Source of the DNA: CAZWCX01 sp964632945
GTDB lineage: Bacteria; Planctomycetota; MHYJ01; WSZJ01; CAZWCX01
Assembly: GCA_964632945.1 (NCBI GenBank)
Contig: CAZWCX010000069.1
Span: 1 to 38,951 of the forward strand
DNA: 38,951 bases
Direction: 5' to 3'
Made by a program: the position numbers and the translations under genes. Each line of letters opens with the position of its first letter. Position 1 is the stretch's first letter. This document shows, one piece after another, positions 19,651 through 28,027 of the stretch. Below the pieces are notes generated by a model. The model made no database searches and was not told where the DNA came from. It saw nothing but the letters and a program-made list of their open reading frames with translations.

Positions 19651-20934
19651 GTGCCGACCTTTCGCCTGAAGTACGGCCGCTCCACCTGCGAATTCGATCT
19701 CGAGGCGGAACGGCTGACGCCCCGGCTGCCCGCAATTCCGGATCCGCCGCCTCGCGCCCTGGTCGAGGCCGCGCTGGACCGGCCGGTGGACTCGTCGCCG
19801 TTCGGCGCCCGTCTCGCCGGCGTCCGGCGCGCCACCCTCGTCGTCCCCGACCGCACCCGATATTCCGCCCAGGAGATCATCGTCCCCGTCCTGGTCGACC
19901 GCCTCCGGGCCGCCGGCGTCCCGCCCGAGCGCGTGAGCGTCCTGTTCGCGACCGGCACGCACCGCGGCCACACCCCCGAAGAGCGCACCCGGATCGTCGG
20001 ATCCGCCGTGCCCGCGGCGGTCGCCCTGGTCGACCACGACGGCAGCGACGCGGCCGCCATGATCGACCTCGGCGCGACGGCAGCCGGGACCCCCGTCCGG
20101 GTTCATCGGCTTGCCGTCGAAACCGACCTCCTGGTCCTGACCGCGACCATGAATTACCATTATCTCGCCGGATACGGCGGCGGACGAAAGTGCTTCGCTC
20201 CCGGAGTGGCGGCCCACGGAACCTGCCTCGAACTCCATCGCCGCACCCTGGATCCCACGGGACGCAGCCTGCGGCATGCCGCGTGCGCTCCCGGTCTCCT
20301 GTCGGGAAACCCCTTCCACGAAGAACTCCTGGCCGCCTGCGCGCGCGCGCCGAAGCCCCCGTTCCTGGTCCAGAGTCTGCTCACCCCCGCGGGCGAAGTT
20401 TTCGCCGTCGCGGCCGGCGACGTGCGCGCCGCGCACGAGGCGTCCATCCGACCGTGGGATGACGTCTATCGCGTGCCCCTCGAGCGCACGGCCGATCTCG
20501 TGGTCGCCTCCTGCGGCGGCGCCCCCAAAGATCTCAACCTGTATCAGGCCCACAAGGCGATTCTCCACGCCGCCCGGGCGACGCGTCCCGGCGGCGTCCT
20601 CGTCATCCTCGCCGCCTGTGAGGACGGCCCGGGCCATCCCGGCTTCTTCCGCTGGTTCGATCACCCCACGATCGAAGAGCACGCCCGGGCCGTCCGCGCG
20701 GAGTTCGCAATCCCCGGACAAACGGCCTGGTCGTTGCGCGACCTCGCGACCCGACACCGCCTCTACCTCATCAGCGACCTCGATCCCGCCCTCACCGCCC
20801 GCACCGGCGCCCGCCCCGCGCGCTCCGTCCAGGACGCGCTCGAGCAGGCCCGACCGTACTTGCCCGCACATCCGTTCGCGATCGTACTGCCCGACGCGGG
20901 GTGGGTGCTCCCGGATCCGCCGGCGGGACGGTAG
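19651..20934 (+). CDS. larA: LarA-family nickel-pincer racemase
   Basis: A 427-residue protein of the lactate racemase LarA family, starting with GTG. The fold markers are VVPDRTR, GTHRGHTPEE and GYGGGRKCFAPG. All four functional positions of LarA are kept at the same relative spacing: His104, His170, Lys180 and His196 correspond to His108, His174, Lys184 and His200 of the Lactobacillus enzyme. Lys180 would be the site that binds the nickel-pincer nucleotide. Cofactor-making genes (larB, larC, larE) are not present here, so they must lie elsewhere. LarA relatives act on several 2-hydroxyacids, so the substrate is open. Spacing of 52 bases to the acyltransferase gene allows the same transcript. 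Confidence 0.85.
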   Translation: MPTFRLKYGRSTCEFDLEAERLTPRLPAIPDPPPRALVEAALDRPVDSSPFGARLAGVRRATLVVPDRTRYSAQEIIVPVLVDRLRAAGVPPERVSVLFATGTHRGHTPEERTRIVGSAVPAAVALVDHDGSDAAAMIDLGATAAGTPVRVHRLAVETDLLVLTATMNYHYLAGYGGGRKCFAPGVAAHGTCLELHRRTLDPTGRSLRHAACAPGLLSGNPFHEELLAACARAPKPPFLVQSLLTPAGEVFAVAAGDVRAAHEASIRPWDDVYRVPLERTADLVVASCGGAPKDLNLYQAHKAILHAARATRPGGVLVILAACEDGPGHPGFFRWFDHPTIEEHARAVRAEFAIPGQTAWSLRDLATRHRLYLISDLDPALTARTGARPARSVQDALEQARPYLPAHPFAIVLPDAGWVLPDPPAGR

Positions 20935-21159
20935 GGCGCGCCCGCCGGCCGGGACAGCCCCCGCGCTGCCGGTGTCCCCGACCGTTTCCATGCGCCGGGT
21001 CCGCGACCACCGGTCGTTCGCCCGCCGCCTGGATCGCCCGGGCAGGCGCGGGTCGTCCCGGCATCCCCCCCCGGGGGAGCGGACACCGTTTCCCCGCCCC
21101 CGCCTCCTGTGGTAGGCTGTCGGACGCCCCGCCCTTCCCCGGATGGGAGATCCACGGGC

Positions 21160-22428
21160 ATGCCCCCGCTCCAGGACCCGTTCGCCCGCACGGCGCTCGA
21201 CTACGGCCTCCTCGGCGAAGACGATGTCCGGCGCTGCCTCGAACGCCTGGCCGAAACGGCCGCGAGTCGCCCGGATGCCAGCTTCGAGTCGGTGGCGCGC
21301 GAGCTGGGTGTCCTGACCCCGCTCGAAATCGCCTCGATCCGCGAGTTGATGAAGAACCCCGACGCGATTTCCGCCGCGGAAACCGCGGGCACGGATCCCC
21401 GACCGGCGGCCCGCGAGGCCGGAGGGGCATCCTCGCCCCCCACGACCACGGGCGTGTTCCGCGCGGGACGCGGTCCGGAAGCGCAAGCCGTCCCCGACAC
21501 CCCGACGGCGACGCCCCCCCTGCGCGCCCCGCGGCGCGCCACGGTCGTGATCCAGGAGACCCTGCCGGACCGCCCCTTCCCGGGAGACTTCCGCGCCGTA
21601 AGCTGGATCGGCCGCGGACCCCATGGCCGGGTCCTCTTGGCGGAACACCCCGAGACCCGCGAGCAACGCGCGATCAAGTCCGTCCCGGTTCGCGCGGCGG
21701 AGGACGACCTCACCGAGCTCCTCGACACGGTCGGACGCCTCCAGGGTTTCTCCCACCCCAACATCCTGCGCGCCTTCGGACCGGCCCGGGAGGACGACAC
21801 CCTCTTCCTGTTCTCGCGTCCGGTCGAAGGCCTCTCCTCGCTGCGCATGTCGGAGCGCGTCCCGCTCACGATCGAGCGCGCCTGCCAGGTCACCTCCGAC
21901 CTCTGCGGCGCCCTGGAGGCGGCCCACGCCGAACGGATCTTCCACGGCAACCTGAAGCCCGAGAACCTGCTCCTTTCCACCACCCAGGAGGTCCTGCTCG
22001 CCGACTTCGGCAGAATCTGGCGGATCGCCGGGAAAAAGGAGGAGCACGACCCCGCCGCATGCCCGCTGCGCTGCCTCCCGCCCGAGCTGCTCCTCGGCGC
22101 CCCTCCGGATCCTTCGTCCGAGGTCTACGGCCTGGCGGCGATCCTGTATGAGCTGGTCACGCGCACCCCTCTCTACCAGGGGCCGTGCCGGGAGGTCCGC
22201 GAGGCGATCGGTCGCGACTCTCCGACGCCGCCGTCGCAGGTGCACGCGCGCGTCCCCGCCGACCTGGAAACGATCCTGCTCACCGCCCTGCAGCGGCGTC
22301 CGGGGGACCGGTACGCCTCGCCCCGCGCCCTTGCCTACGACCTGAACGCGTTCCTGCACGGCAGCCCGATCACGGCCCGGCGTCCGGGCTGGTGGCAGCG
22401 GCTGCGCCGGCGGCTCGACCCGCGCTGA
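21160..22428 (+). CDS. Ser/Thr protein kinase-like protein, probable pseudokinase
   Basis: A 422-residue cytosolic protein. The ATG at 21160 has GGGAGA nine bases upstream. Residues 5-66 form a helical module much like the N-terminus of the kinase at 30982. A proline/threonine-rich linker (70-135) follows. The kinase fold (about 140-400) keeps the ATP lysine (AIKSV, Lys173) and the DFG (282-284). The catalytic HRD is HGN (262-264), so the proton-accepting Asp is Asn264. The glycine loop is GRGPHG. The sequence ends with a basic tail and no membrane helix. Loss of that Asp usually abolishes phosphotransfer, so a scaffold or ATP-binding regulator is more likely. Confidence 0.85.
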   Translation: MPPLQDPFARTALDYGLLGEDDVRRCLERLAETAASRPDASFESVARELGVLTPLEIASIRELMKNPDAISAAETAGTDPRPAAREAGGASSPPTTTGVFRAGRGPEAQAVPDTPTATPPLRAPRRATVVIQETLPDRPFPGDFRAVSWIGRGPHGRVLLAEHPETREQRAIKSVPVRAAEDDLTELLDTVGRLQGFSHPNILRAFGPAREDDTLFLFSRPVEGLSSLRMSERVPLTIERACQVTSDLCGALEAAHAERIFHGNLKPENLLLSTTQEVLLADFGRIWRIAGKKEEHDPAACPLRCLPPELLLGAPPDPSSEVYGLAAILYELVTRTPLYQGPCREVREAIGRDSPTPPSQVHARVPADLETILLTALQRRPGDRYASPRALAYDLNAFLHGSPITARRPGWWQRLRRRLDPR

Positions 22429-22441
22429 CCGGCGCGGTCAG
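22425..22441. terminator. Palindrome containing both convergent stop codons
   Basis: CTGACCG-GCG-CGGTCAG is a perfect 7-bp stem with a 3-nt loop. The left arm includes the TGA of the plus-strand kinase gene (22426-22428). The right arm includes the reverse TGA of asparagine synthase (22438-22440). Only nine bases separate the genes, so this hairpin is the only candidate two-way terminator; it lacks a T-run. Confidence 0.4.
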
Positions 22442-24339
22442 ATCGAACGCAGCCAGAACTCGAGCATCAGCAGCGCCCAAAGCTGCGTGCCGAGATCCTG
22501 ACGGCCGGACCGGTGCTCCCCGACCCAGCGGCGCACGCAGGACCCGTCCAGATGGGCGCTCCAGCGGGCGCCCGGATCGAGCAGCACCTCGTCGAGGAGC
22601 CCCGTCAGCGGGCCGCGCAGCCAGGCGTCGACGGGGAACCCGAATCCCATCTTGCGGGGCTCGAGGATGCGGTCCGGTAGTTGACCGCGCAACCGGTCCT
22701 TCAAGAGCAGCTTGCTCTCGCCGCCGGGGGAGAGCTTCCAGTCGAAGGGAATGCGGAAGGCCAGTTCCACCAGCCGGTGGTCCAGGAACGGCGACCGCAC
22801 CTCGAGGCCGTGGGCCATGCTCGCCCGGTCCACCTTGGTCAGGATGTCCGAGGGCAAGTAGTGGTGCAGGTCGACGGCGAGGAGATCGTTGCCGTCGGGA
22901 ACGCGGGGGCCGCCGGCGGCGGACAGCACCTCGTCGGTCAAGGGCTCCCCGGCCTCGGCAGGCTGCGCGCGACCGCGGAGCCGGGCGCGCATGGCCGGCG
23001 TGAAGCACGTGTACTTGCGCACATACCCGGCGAGGCGGTTCGCGCCGGTGTACCACGCCGCGCGCGCCGCGCGCGCGAGCATCCCTCCCCGGCGTTCCGG
23101 CTCCGGTACGAGCCGGCCCAGAATCGCCCGTCCGAGCGACAGGATCGGCCGCGGGAGCGACCCCGCGCGCCGCAGCAGGCGCAGGTGGTCCCAGGTCCAC
23201 CGATAGCCGGCGAGGAGCTCGTCTCCGCCGTCCCCGCCCAGAATCACCTTGCCCGCCTCGCGGGAACGCCGGCACAAATGCCAGGTGGGCCACGCCGAGG
23301 TGTCGCCGAACGGCTCGTCGTGCACGGCGGCGATCCGCTCCAAGTCGCCGCACGGGTCCTGGAAGGCTGCGCCCCCCGGAACCGCCGGCAATTCGTGATG
23401 CTCGGTCCCCAGTCGTTCCGCCACCGCGCGCGCGAACTTCGCCTCGTCATGAATCCCGGCCCCGGGAAATGTGACGGTGAACGTCCGCAGCGGGCCGGAC
23501 GAGACTTCGCGCAAGGCCAGGGCGACCGCGGAGGAGTCGATCCCCCCGCTCAGGAACACGCCGACCGGCAGGTCGCCGATGCGACGGATCCGCACGGAGT
23601 CGACGAGCAACGTCCAGAACTGCTCCGCCGCCTCCGCGCGGGATAGACGGAGCGGTTCGGCGGCCGGCAGCCGCCAGTAAGCCTGCGGCTCGCCGGGAGG
23701 ACGACCGGCCTCCGCGACGAGACGGTGGCCGGGGGGGAGTTGCCGGAAGCCGCGCACCGCGGCGCGAGGCGCGGGGACGCAGAGGAACGCGAGGTAACGT
23801 TCGAGCGCCTCCGGGTCGGGCTCCAGGGGCGCGCCCGCCAGGGACGCCGCCGCACGTACGCCTGAGGCAAAGGCGAGGCCCTCCGCCGCGGGACGGTAGT
23901 AGAGGGGCTTCTCCCCCATCCGGTCGCGCGCGAGGAGCAGTCGCCCGGCGCGCCGGTCCCACACCGCCAGCGCGAACATTCCGTTCAGTCGCTCGACGAA
24001 GGCGTCGCCGTCGCGTTCGTACAGGTGGGGCAGAACTTCGGCGTCGCAGCGGGTGCGAAAGACGTGCCCTTGCGCGACGAGTTCCGCGCGCAACGCCTCG
24101 AAGTTGTAGATCTCCCCGTTGCAGACGGAGACGACGGCGCCGTCTTCGTTCGCCATCGGCTGCATCCCGCCCGCGAGGTCGACGATCGAAAGCCGCCGGA
24201 ACGCGAAGGCGAGGAGCTCTTCCTCGTGGAAGCCCTCCCCGTCGGGCCCGCGGGGGGCGAGCAGGCGCGCCGCCCGCCCCAGGCGCGCGCGGCGCTCGAC
24301 GGGATCGAGCCTACCCAGCAGTCCGGCGATGCCGCACAT
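22438..24339 (-). CDS. asnB: Asparagine synthase (glutamine-hydrolysing)
   Basis: A 633-residue two-domain amidotransferase. The class II glutaminase domain begins MCGIAGLLG, with Cys2 as nucleophile after removal of Met1. The synthetase domain has the PP-loop SGGIDSSAVAL (about residue 260) and the family blocks GGDGGDELLAGY and SPFLDHRLVELAF. It makes an amide from glutamine and ATP on aspartate or, in polysaccharide clusters, on other carboxylates such as uronic acids. Its start lies 12 bases after the glycosyltransferase stop with an AAAGGGGG ribosome site. It therefore belongs to a polysaccharide-type operon, and a role in amidating a sugar acid is possible. Confidence 0.9.
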   Translation of the reverse strand: MCGIAGLLGRLDPVERRARLGRAARLLAPRGPDGEGFHEEELLAFAFRRLSIVDLAGGMQPMANEDGAVVSVCNGEIYNFEALRAELVAQGHVFRTRCDAEVLPHLYERDGDAFVERLNGMFALAVWDRRAGRLLLARDRMGEKPLYYRPAAEGLAFASGVRAAASLAGAPLEPDPEALERYLAFLCVPAPRAAVRGFRQLPPGHRLVAEAGRPPGEPQAYWRLPAAEPLRLSRAEAAEQFWTLLVDSVRIRRIGDLPVGVFLSGGIDSSAVALALREVSSGPLRTFTVTFPGAGIHDEAKFARAVAERLGTEHHELPAVPGGAAFQDPCGDLERIAAVHDEPFGDTSAWPTWHLCRRSREAGKVILGGDGGDELLAGYRWTWDHLRLLRRAGSLPRPILSLGRAILGRLVPEPERRGGMLARAARAAWYTGANRLAGYVRKYTCFTPAMRARLRGRAQPAEAGEPLTDEVLSAAGGPRVPDGNDLLAVDLHHYLPSDILTKVDRASMAHGLEVRSPFLDHRLVELAFRIPFDWKLSPGGESKLLLKDRLRGQLPDRILEPRKMGFGFPVDAWLRGPLTGLLDEVLLDPGARWSAHLDGSCVRRWVGEHRSGRQDLGTQLWALLMLEFWLRSI

Positions 24340-24351
24340 GGCGGCCCCCTT

Positions 24352-26634
24352 TCAGCGCGGGAACGGATCATTCAGGAACGGGGCGAGCCGGTCGGCGACG
24401 CGTTCCCAGGTGTACGAGGCGAGGAACGCCTCGCGTCCGCGCCGACCCATGGCCGCCGCCGCCGCAGGATCCTCGAACAAGGCCGCGATGGCATCCGCCA
24501 CCGCGGCCGGATCGTCCGGCCGGACGAGCCGCCCGCAGTCCGCCTGCGTGATCGGTCCGGCCACGCCGGGAACGTCCGAGGCGACGATGGGCAGGGCGCA
24601 GGCCATGTACGTGAACAGCTTCAACGGCGCCGGCCCGCTGATTTCGTCCCAGGCCCCGGAACGCAGCAGCGCGCCGGCGTCGCAGGCGCCGGCGAGATCG
24701 CGCACGCGTTCGGGCGGGACCCAGCCCAGGAACACCGTCCGCGACGCAAGGCCGACGGCATCGACGCGCGCCCGCAACCCCTCGAGGCCGGTACCGGCGA
24801 AGACCCAGCGCAGGCGCGGATCCCGCTGCGCGCCCAACCGGATGGCCTCGACGGCGAGTTCCCGGGGAAAGTACCCCCCGAGGGTGCCGAGGTGGAGGAC
24901 GAGGTGCTCGTCGCGGCCGAAGCCGAAGGAGGCGCGCGCGCCCGCGCGGTCGACCGGTTTCGCCAGGGCGGCGGGGGCGCCGTTGGAAAGGACGAGCAGC
25001 GGGCAATGTCCCAGCCGGCGGCGGTAGAAATCGCGCGCCGTGGTGGAGCCGACGACGCAGGCGTGCGGAAGGCGGAGGCCGATGGCCCCGAGCAACCGGG
25101 CGGGCACCGCGCGCCACCCGCGATCCACCAGAACCTCGTCGTGCGTGCCGTGCAGTTCCGCGACGATGGGGAGGCGCGCCAGGCGGGCCAGCAGGTAGGC
25201 GGGGACGAACCAGGGGGAATAGCGGGTGAAGATGCCGTTCGCCCAGCCGAGGGCGCGCGCGGTCTCCCCGGCGGCGGTGAGGGCGAAGGATGGACCGCGC
25301 AGGCCCCGAAGCGGGATCATGGGGGCGCGACGCACCTCGGCGGCCAATCCCGACACCGGACCGAAGTCGGGCACGATGGCGCGAAACGAAAATCCCCGCG
25401 CCGCCAGAAGCCGGATCTTTTCTTCCACCTGCGGGGACATGCGGCCGCCCTGCGCGTCGCCGAAGTGCAGGAAGAGGCGCCGCCGGCCGCGCCGGGCCGG
25501 CGCCCGGCGCGCGGCGACCGCGCGCCCGTACAACGTCTCCAGCCGGGCGACGTGCCGGTCCCACGAAAAACGCGCGGCGACATGGGCCGGACCGGCAGCC
25601 CCGAGCGCGCGCCGGCGTCCGGGATCGCGCGCCAGTGCCTCCAACGCGGCGGCGAGCGCCCCCACGTCGTCGGGCGGGACCAGCACCCCGGTGACCCCGT
25701 CGGCGACCGCCTCGCCGATCCCGCCGATCCGGGCCGCCACCACGGGAACCCCTGCAGCCTGCGCTTCGAGGGCCGAGACACCGAGCGCCTCGTCGATGCG
25801 CGTAGGCATGCAGAAGAGGTCCATGCGCCGGTAGGCCGCGGACACCTGCGCGTGGGGGACGGCCCCCGCCCACTCCACGCGACCGGCCAGCCCGCATTCC
25901 GCCCCGAGCGCTTCGAGCGCCCCCCGCTCGGGTCCGTCGCCGACGATGAGAAGCCGCACGTCCACGCCGCGGCGCAGGAGTTGGCATGCGGCGCGAAGGA
26001 GAAGGTCGGCGCCGTACGCGGGCAGAAGACGTTTGCAGAAACCGATCACGATCCCCGGGGGGCGATCCGCTTGCGCCCCGCCGTCGGTCGCCGCAGCGCG
26101 TGCCGCCGAAGGTCGCCCTCCCCAAACGGACAGGTCCACCCCGGGTGCGGAAATCTCGACCGGCACGTCGGCATACCGGCGCACGTGCGTCGCCAGATAC
26201 TCGCTCGAGGCGGTCACCGTCTCCGCTCGACTCAACAGCCAGCGCTTCAGCCATACCGCGCCGGCGCCTTCGGGACCGATGCCGCGCGGGATCACGTCCG
26301 ACCCGAGCACGGTCAGGATGCGCGGGATGGGCAGCCCGGCCAGCACCGGTGCGACCGACCAGGCCTGAAGCGAAAAGAGACCGTAGGCGTGGAAGACGTC
26401 CGGCCGGAGTTCGCGCAGGGCGCGGCGGAAGTCGCGCGCTCGCCTCCAGGCGAGGGCAAGGCGGCGCACCGGATCGGGATCGTGCGCGTACAGCGGCGTT
26501 TCGCGCCAGCGCGCGCCGGGGACGTCGGCAGGCCGGCTGGAGAGCAGCCAGACGTCGTACCCCCGGTCCACGATCGCGCCCAGCCAGCGTTTCACGTGGA
26601 CGTCCGCGGAGTCCCCGACCAGGGCGACGCGCAC
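24352..26634 (-). CDS. Tandem GT-B glycosyltransferase (two GT4-like units in one chain)
   Basis: A 760-residue protein with two complete glycosyltransferase units joined by a basic linker at about residues 376-386. Unit one begins VRVALVGDSADVHVKRW and has PDVFHAYG, SSEYLATHV and the late EALGVSALEAQAAGVPVVAARIGG block of GT4 enzymes. Unit two has HGTHDEV, LHLGTLGG and EISGPAPLKLFTYMACALPIVASDVPG. Two separate genes are usual; no stop or start lies between the units. The start is GTG at 26634, two bases after the acyl-CoA dehydrogenase stop, so translation is coupled. It likely adds sugars to a lipid-linked glycan in the cytosol. Donor and acceptor are unknown. Confidence 0.85.
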   Translation of the reverse strand: MRVALVGDSADVHVKRWLGAIVDRGYDVWLLSSRPADVPGARWRETPLYAHDPDPVRRLALAWRRARDFRRALRELRPDVFHAYGLFSLQAWSVAPVLAGLPIPRILTVLGSDVIPRGIGPEGAGAVWLKRWLLSRAETVTASSEYLATHVRRYADVPVEISAPGVDLSVWGGRPSAARAAATDGGAQADRPPGIVIGFCKRLLPAYGADLLLRAACQLLRRGVDVRLLIVGDGPERGALEALGAECGLAGRVEWAGAVPHAQVSAAYRRMDLFCMPTRIDEALGVSALEAQAAGVPVVAARIGGIGEAVADGVTGVLVPPDDVGALAAALEALARDPGRRRALGAAGPAHVAARFSWDRHVARLETLYGRAVAARRAPARRGRRRLFLHFGDAQGGRMSPQVEEKIRLLAARGFSFRAIVPDFGPVSGLAAEVRRAPMIPLRGLRGPSFALTAAGETARALGWANGIFTRYSPWFVPAYLLARLARLPIVAELHGTHDEVLVDRGWRAVPARLLGAIGLRLPHACVVGSTTARDFYRRRLGHCPLLVLSNGAPAALAKPVDRAGARASFGFGRDEHLVLHLGTLGGYFPRELAVEAIRLGAQRDPRLRWVFAGTGLEGLRARVDAVGLASRTVFLGWVPPERVRDLAGACDAGALLRSGAWDEISGPAPLKLFTYMACALPIVASDVPGVAGPITQADCGRLVRPDDPAAVADAIAALFEDPAAAAAMGRRGREAFLASYTWERVADRLAPFLNDPFPR

Positions 26635-26636
26635 CG

Positions 26637-27863
26637 CTACCAGCGCTCCGTCACCGGGTTCTCGTCGTAGTCGGCCAGGAGCCGGCGCGGGATCACCACG
26701 CACTTGAGCAGCTCGTTGGCGCCTTCGCCGATGCGGCCGAGGAGGGCGTCGCGCAGGTGGCGCTCGATGCCCGAGTCCTGCACGTAGCCGTACCCCCCCG
26801 CGAGTTCGATCGCCCGCTCGGCCACATGCACCGCGGCCTCGGTGGCCTTGACCTTGGCCATGGCGGCGAGCTGGGTGACGTCCTGGCCTTCCGACTTGCA
26901 CCACGCGGCATGGTAGCCGAGCCACCGGCCGGCGGAGATCTCGATCGCCATCTCGCTCAGTTCGCGTCCGGTGTTGTCGAGCTCGCGCAGCTTCTTGCCG
27001 AAGAGCGTGCGTTCGGTCGCGTACTTGAGCAGCTTCTCGTAGGCTCCTTGTGCGATCCCGGTGGACCAGGAGGCGATCGTCACCCGCCCGCCCGCCAGCA
27101 TCTGCATGGCGTACTTGAACCCGTCCCCCTGCGTTCCGACCAGGTGGTCCTTGGGGACCCGATAGTCCTCGAAGACGAGTTCGGCGGTGTTGCTCCCGCG
27201 AACGCCCATTTTGTCCGCGATCTTCGCCTGGGTGAACGTGCCCTTCCACCCCTTCTCGACCAGGAAGGAACTGATGCGCTCGTCCTTCCCCTTGGCCATG
27301 ACGAAGAAGACGTCGGCCGAGAGGCCGTTGGTGATCCAGTACTTCCCGCCGTTGAGGATGAACTCCCCCGCCTTCGCGTCGTAGTCCCAACGAGTGGCCA
27401 TGCGGCGCGCGTCGCTGCCGCTGGAAGTTTCCGTCAGCGCGAAGGAGCCGATCGTCCGCCCGCCGATGAGGTCGGCGAGATAGCGGTCCTTCAGGGCATC
27501 CGAGGCGAACCGAAACAGGCCGTCGCACGTGGTGCCGTGAATGGCCACGCCGAGGGCGAACCCGGCGTCGGCCTTCGCAACCGACTCCAGGCCGGCGCAA
27601 TAGTACGGGAAGGGAACGCCGAGTCCCCCGAACTTCTCCGGATAGGAGAGCGACAGGAAGCCGAGCTCGCCGAGGGCCCTGAAGTTCTCGACGTCGAACA
27701 CCTCGTCCCGATCGTTGCGCGCCGCCCGGGGCGCGACCCGCTCGCGCAGGAAGTCGTTGAGCGGGCCCTTGAGGAAGGAGAGGACTTCCGCGTGCTGGGC
27801 ATGACCGCGGAGAAGCCCGTGAAGAACGGATTCCTGGTCCGGCGTGAAGAAGGCCATGGGCAT
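26637..27863 (-). CDS. Acyl-CoA dehydrogenase
   Basis: A 408-residue FAD enzyme that forms 2-enoyl-CoA from an acyl-CoA. The FAD/substrate signature FALTETSSGSDA, the middle beta-domain (KYWITNG) and the C-terminal helical domain (GGYGYVQDSGIERHLRDALLGRIGEGANELLK) are all present. Glu in GEGAN is in place of the usual YEGT catalytic Glu. Two starts are possible, 27863 (MPMAFF) and 27857 (MAFF); GGAAGAG lies 3 and 9 bases before them, so either may be used. The substrate class cannot be fixed. It is the first gene of an operon whose next two genes are a glycosyltransferase and asparagine synthase, an unusual combination. Confidence 0.9.
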   Translation of the reverse strand: MPMAFFTPDQESVLHGLLRGHAQHAEVLSFLKGPLNDFLRERVAPRAARNDRDEVFDVENFRALGELGFLSLSYPEKFGGLGVPFPYYCAGLESVAKADAGFALGVAIHGTTCDGLFRFASDALKDRYLADLIGGRTIGSFALTETSSGSDARRMATRWDYDAKAGEFILNGGKYWITNGLSADVFFVMAKGKDERISSFLVEKGWKGTFTQAKIADKMGVRGSNTAELVFEDYRVPKDHLVGTQGDGFKYAMQMLAGGRVTIASWSTGIAQGAYEKLLKYATERTLFGKKLRELDNTGRELSEMAIEISAGRWLGYHAAWCKSEGQDVTQLAAMAKVKATEAAVHVAERAIELAGGYGYVQDSGIERHLRDALLGRIGEGANELLKCVVIPRRLLADYDENPVTERW

Positions 27864-27909
27864 GCTCTTCCGCTGAAGTTCGGGGGGGGCCGCCGCGCTC
27901 GGTGGGCCG

Positions 27910-27938
27910 AGCCTACCACAACGGGGTTGCCGGCTCAA
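27910..27938 (-). promoter_or_regulatory. Putative promoter for the acyl-CoA dehydrogenase operon
   Basis: On the minus strand TTGAGC (27938-27933) and TAGGCT (27915-27910) are 17 bases apart, about 47 bases before the ATG. The -10 lies in TGTGGTAGGCT, which also occurs before the pseudokinase gene at 21108-21118. Confidence 0.35.
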
Positions 27939-28027
27939 TCGAATTGGCAGCCGATCGAGCGGGCAACCCACGGCCGGCCCGCGCTGGGGCGGAGGTGGGC
28001 CGCCCCCTTGCGCCCCGCGACCTCCCC

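Noticed and set aside
19411..22359. Long minus-strand frame (982 codons) opposite larA and the pseudokinase
   Set aside because: Shadow frame of low complexity; the plus-strand genes have conserved catalytic residues.
24025..26670. Long plus-strand frame opposite the glycosyltransferase
   Set aside because: Shadow. The minus strand has clear GT4 blocks and coupled gene starts.
26637..27600. Upstream extension of the tandem glycosyltransferase frame
   Set aside because: It overlaps the dehydrogenase in another frame with arginine-rich nonsense. The GT fold begins at the GTG at 26634.
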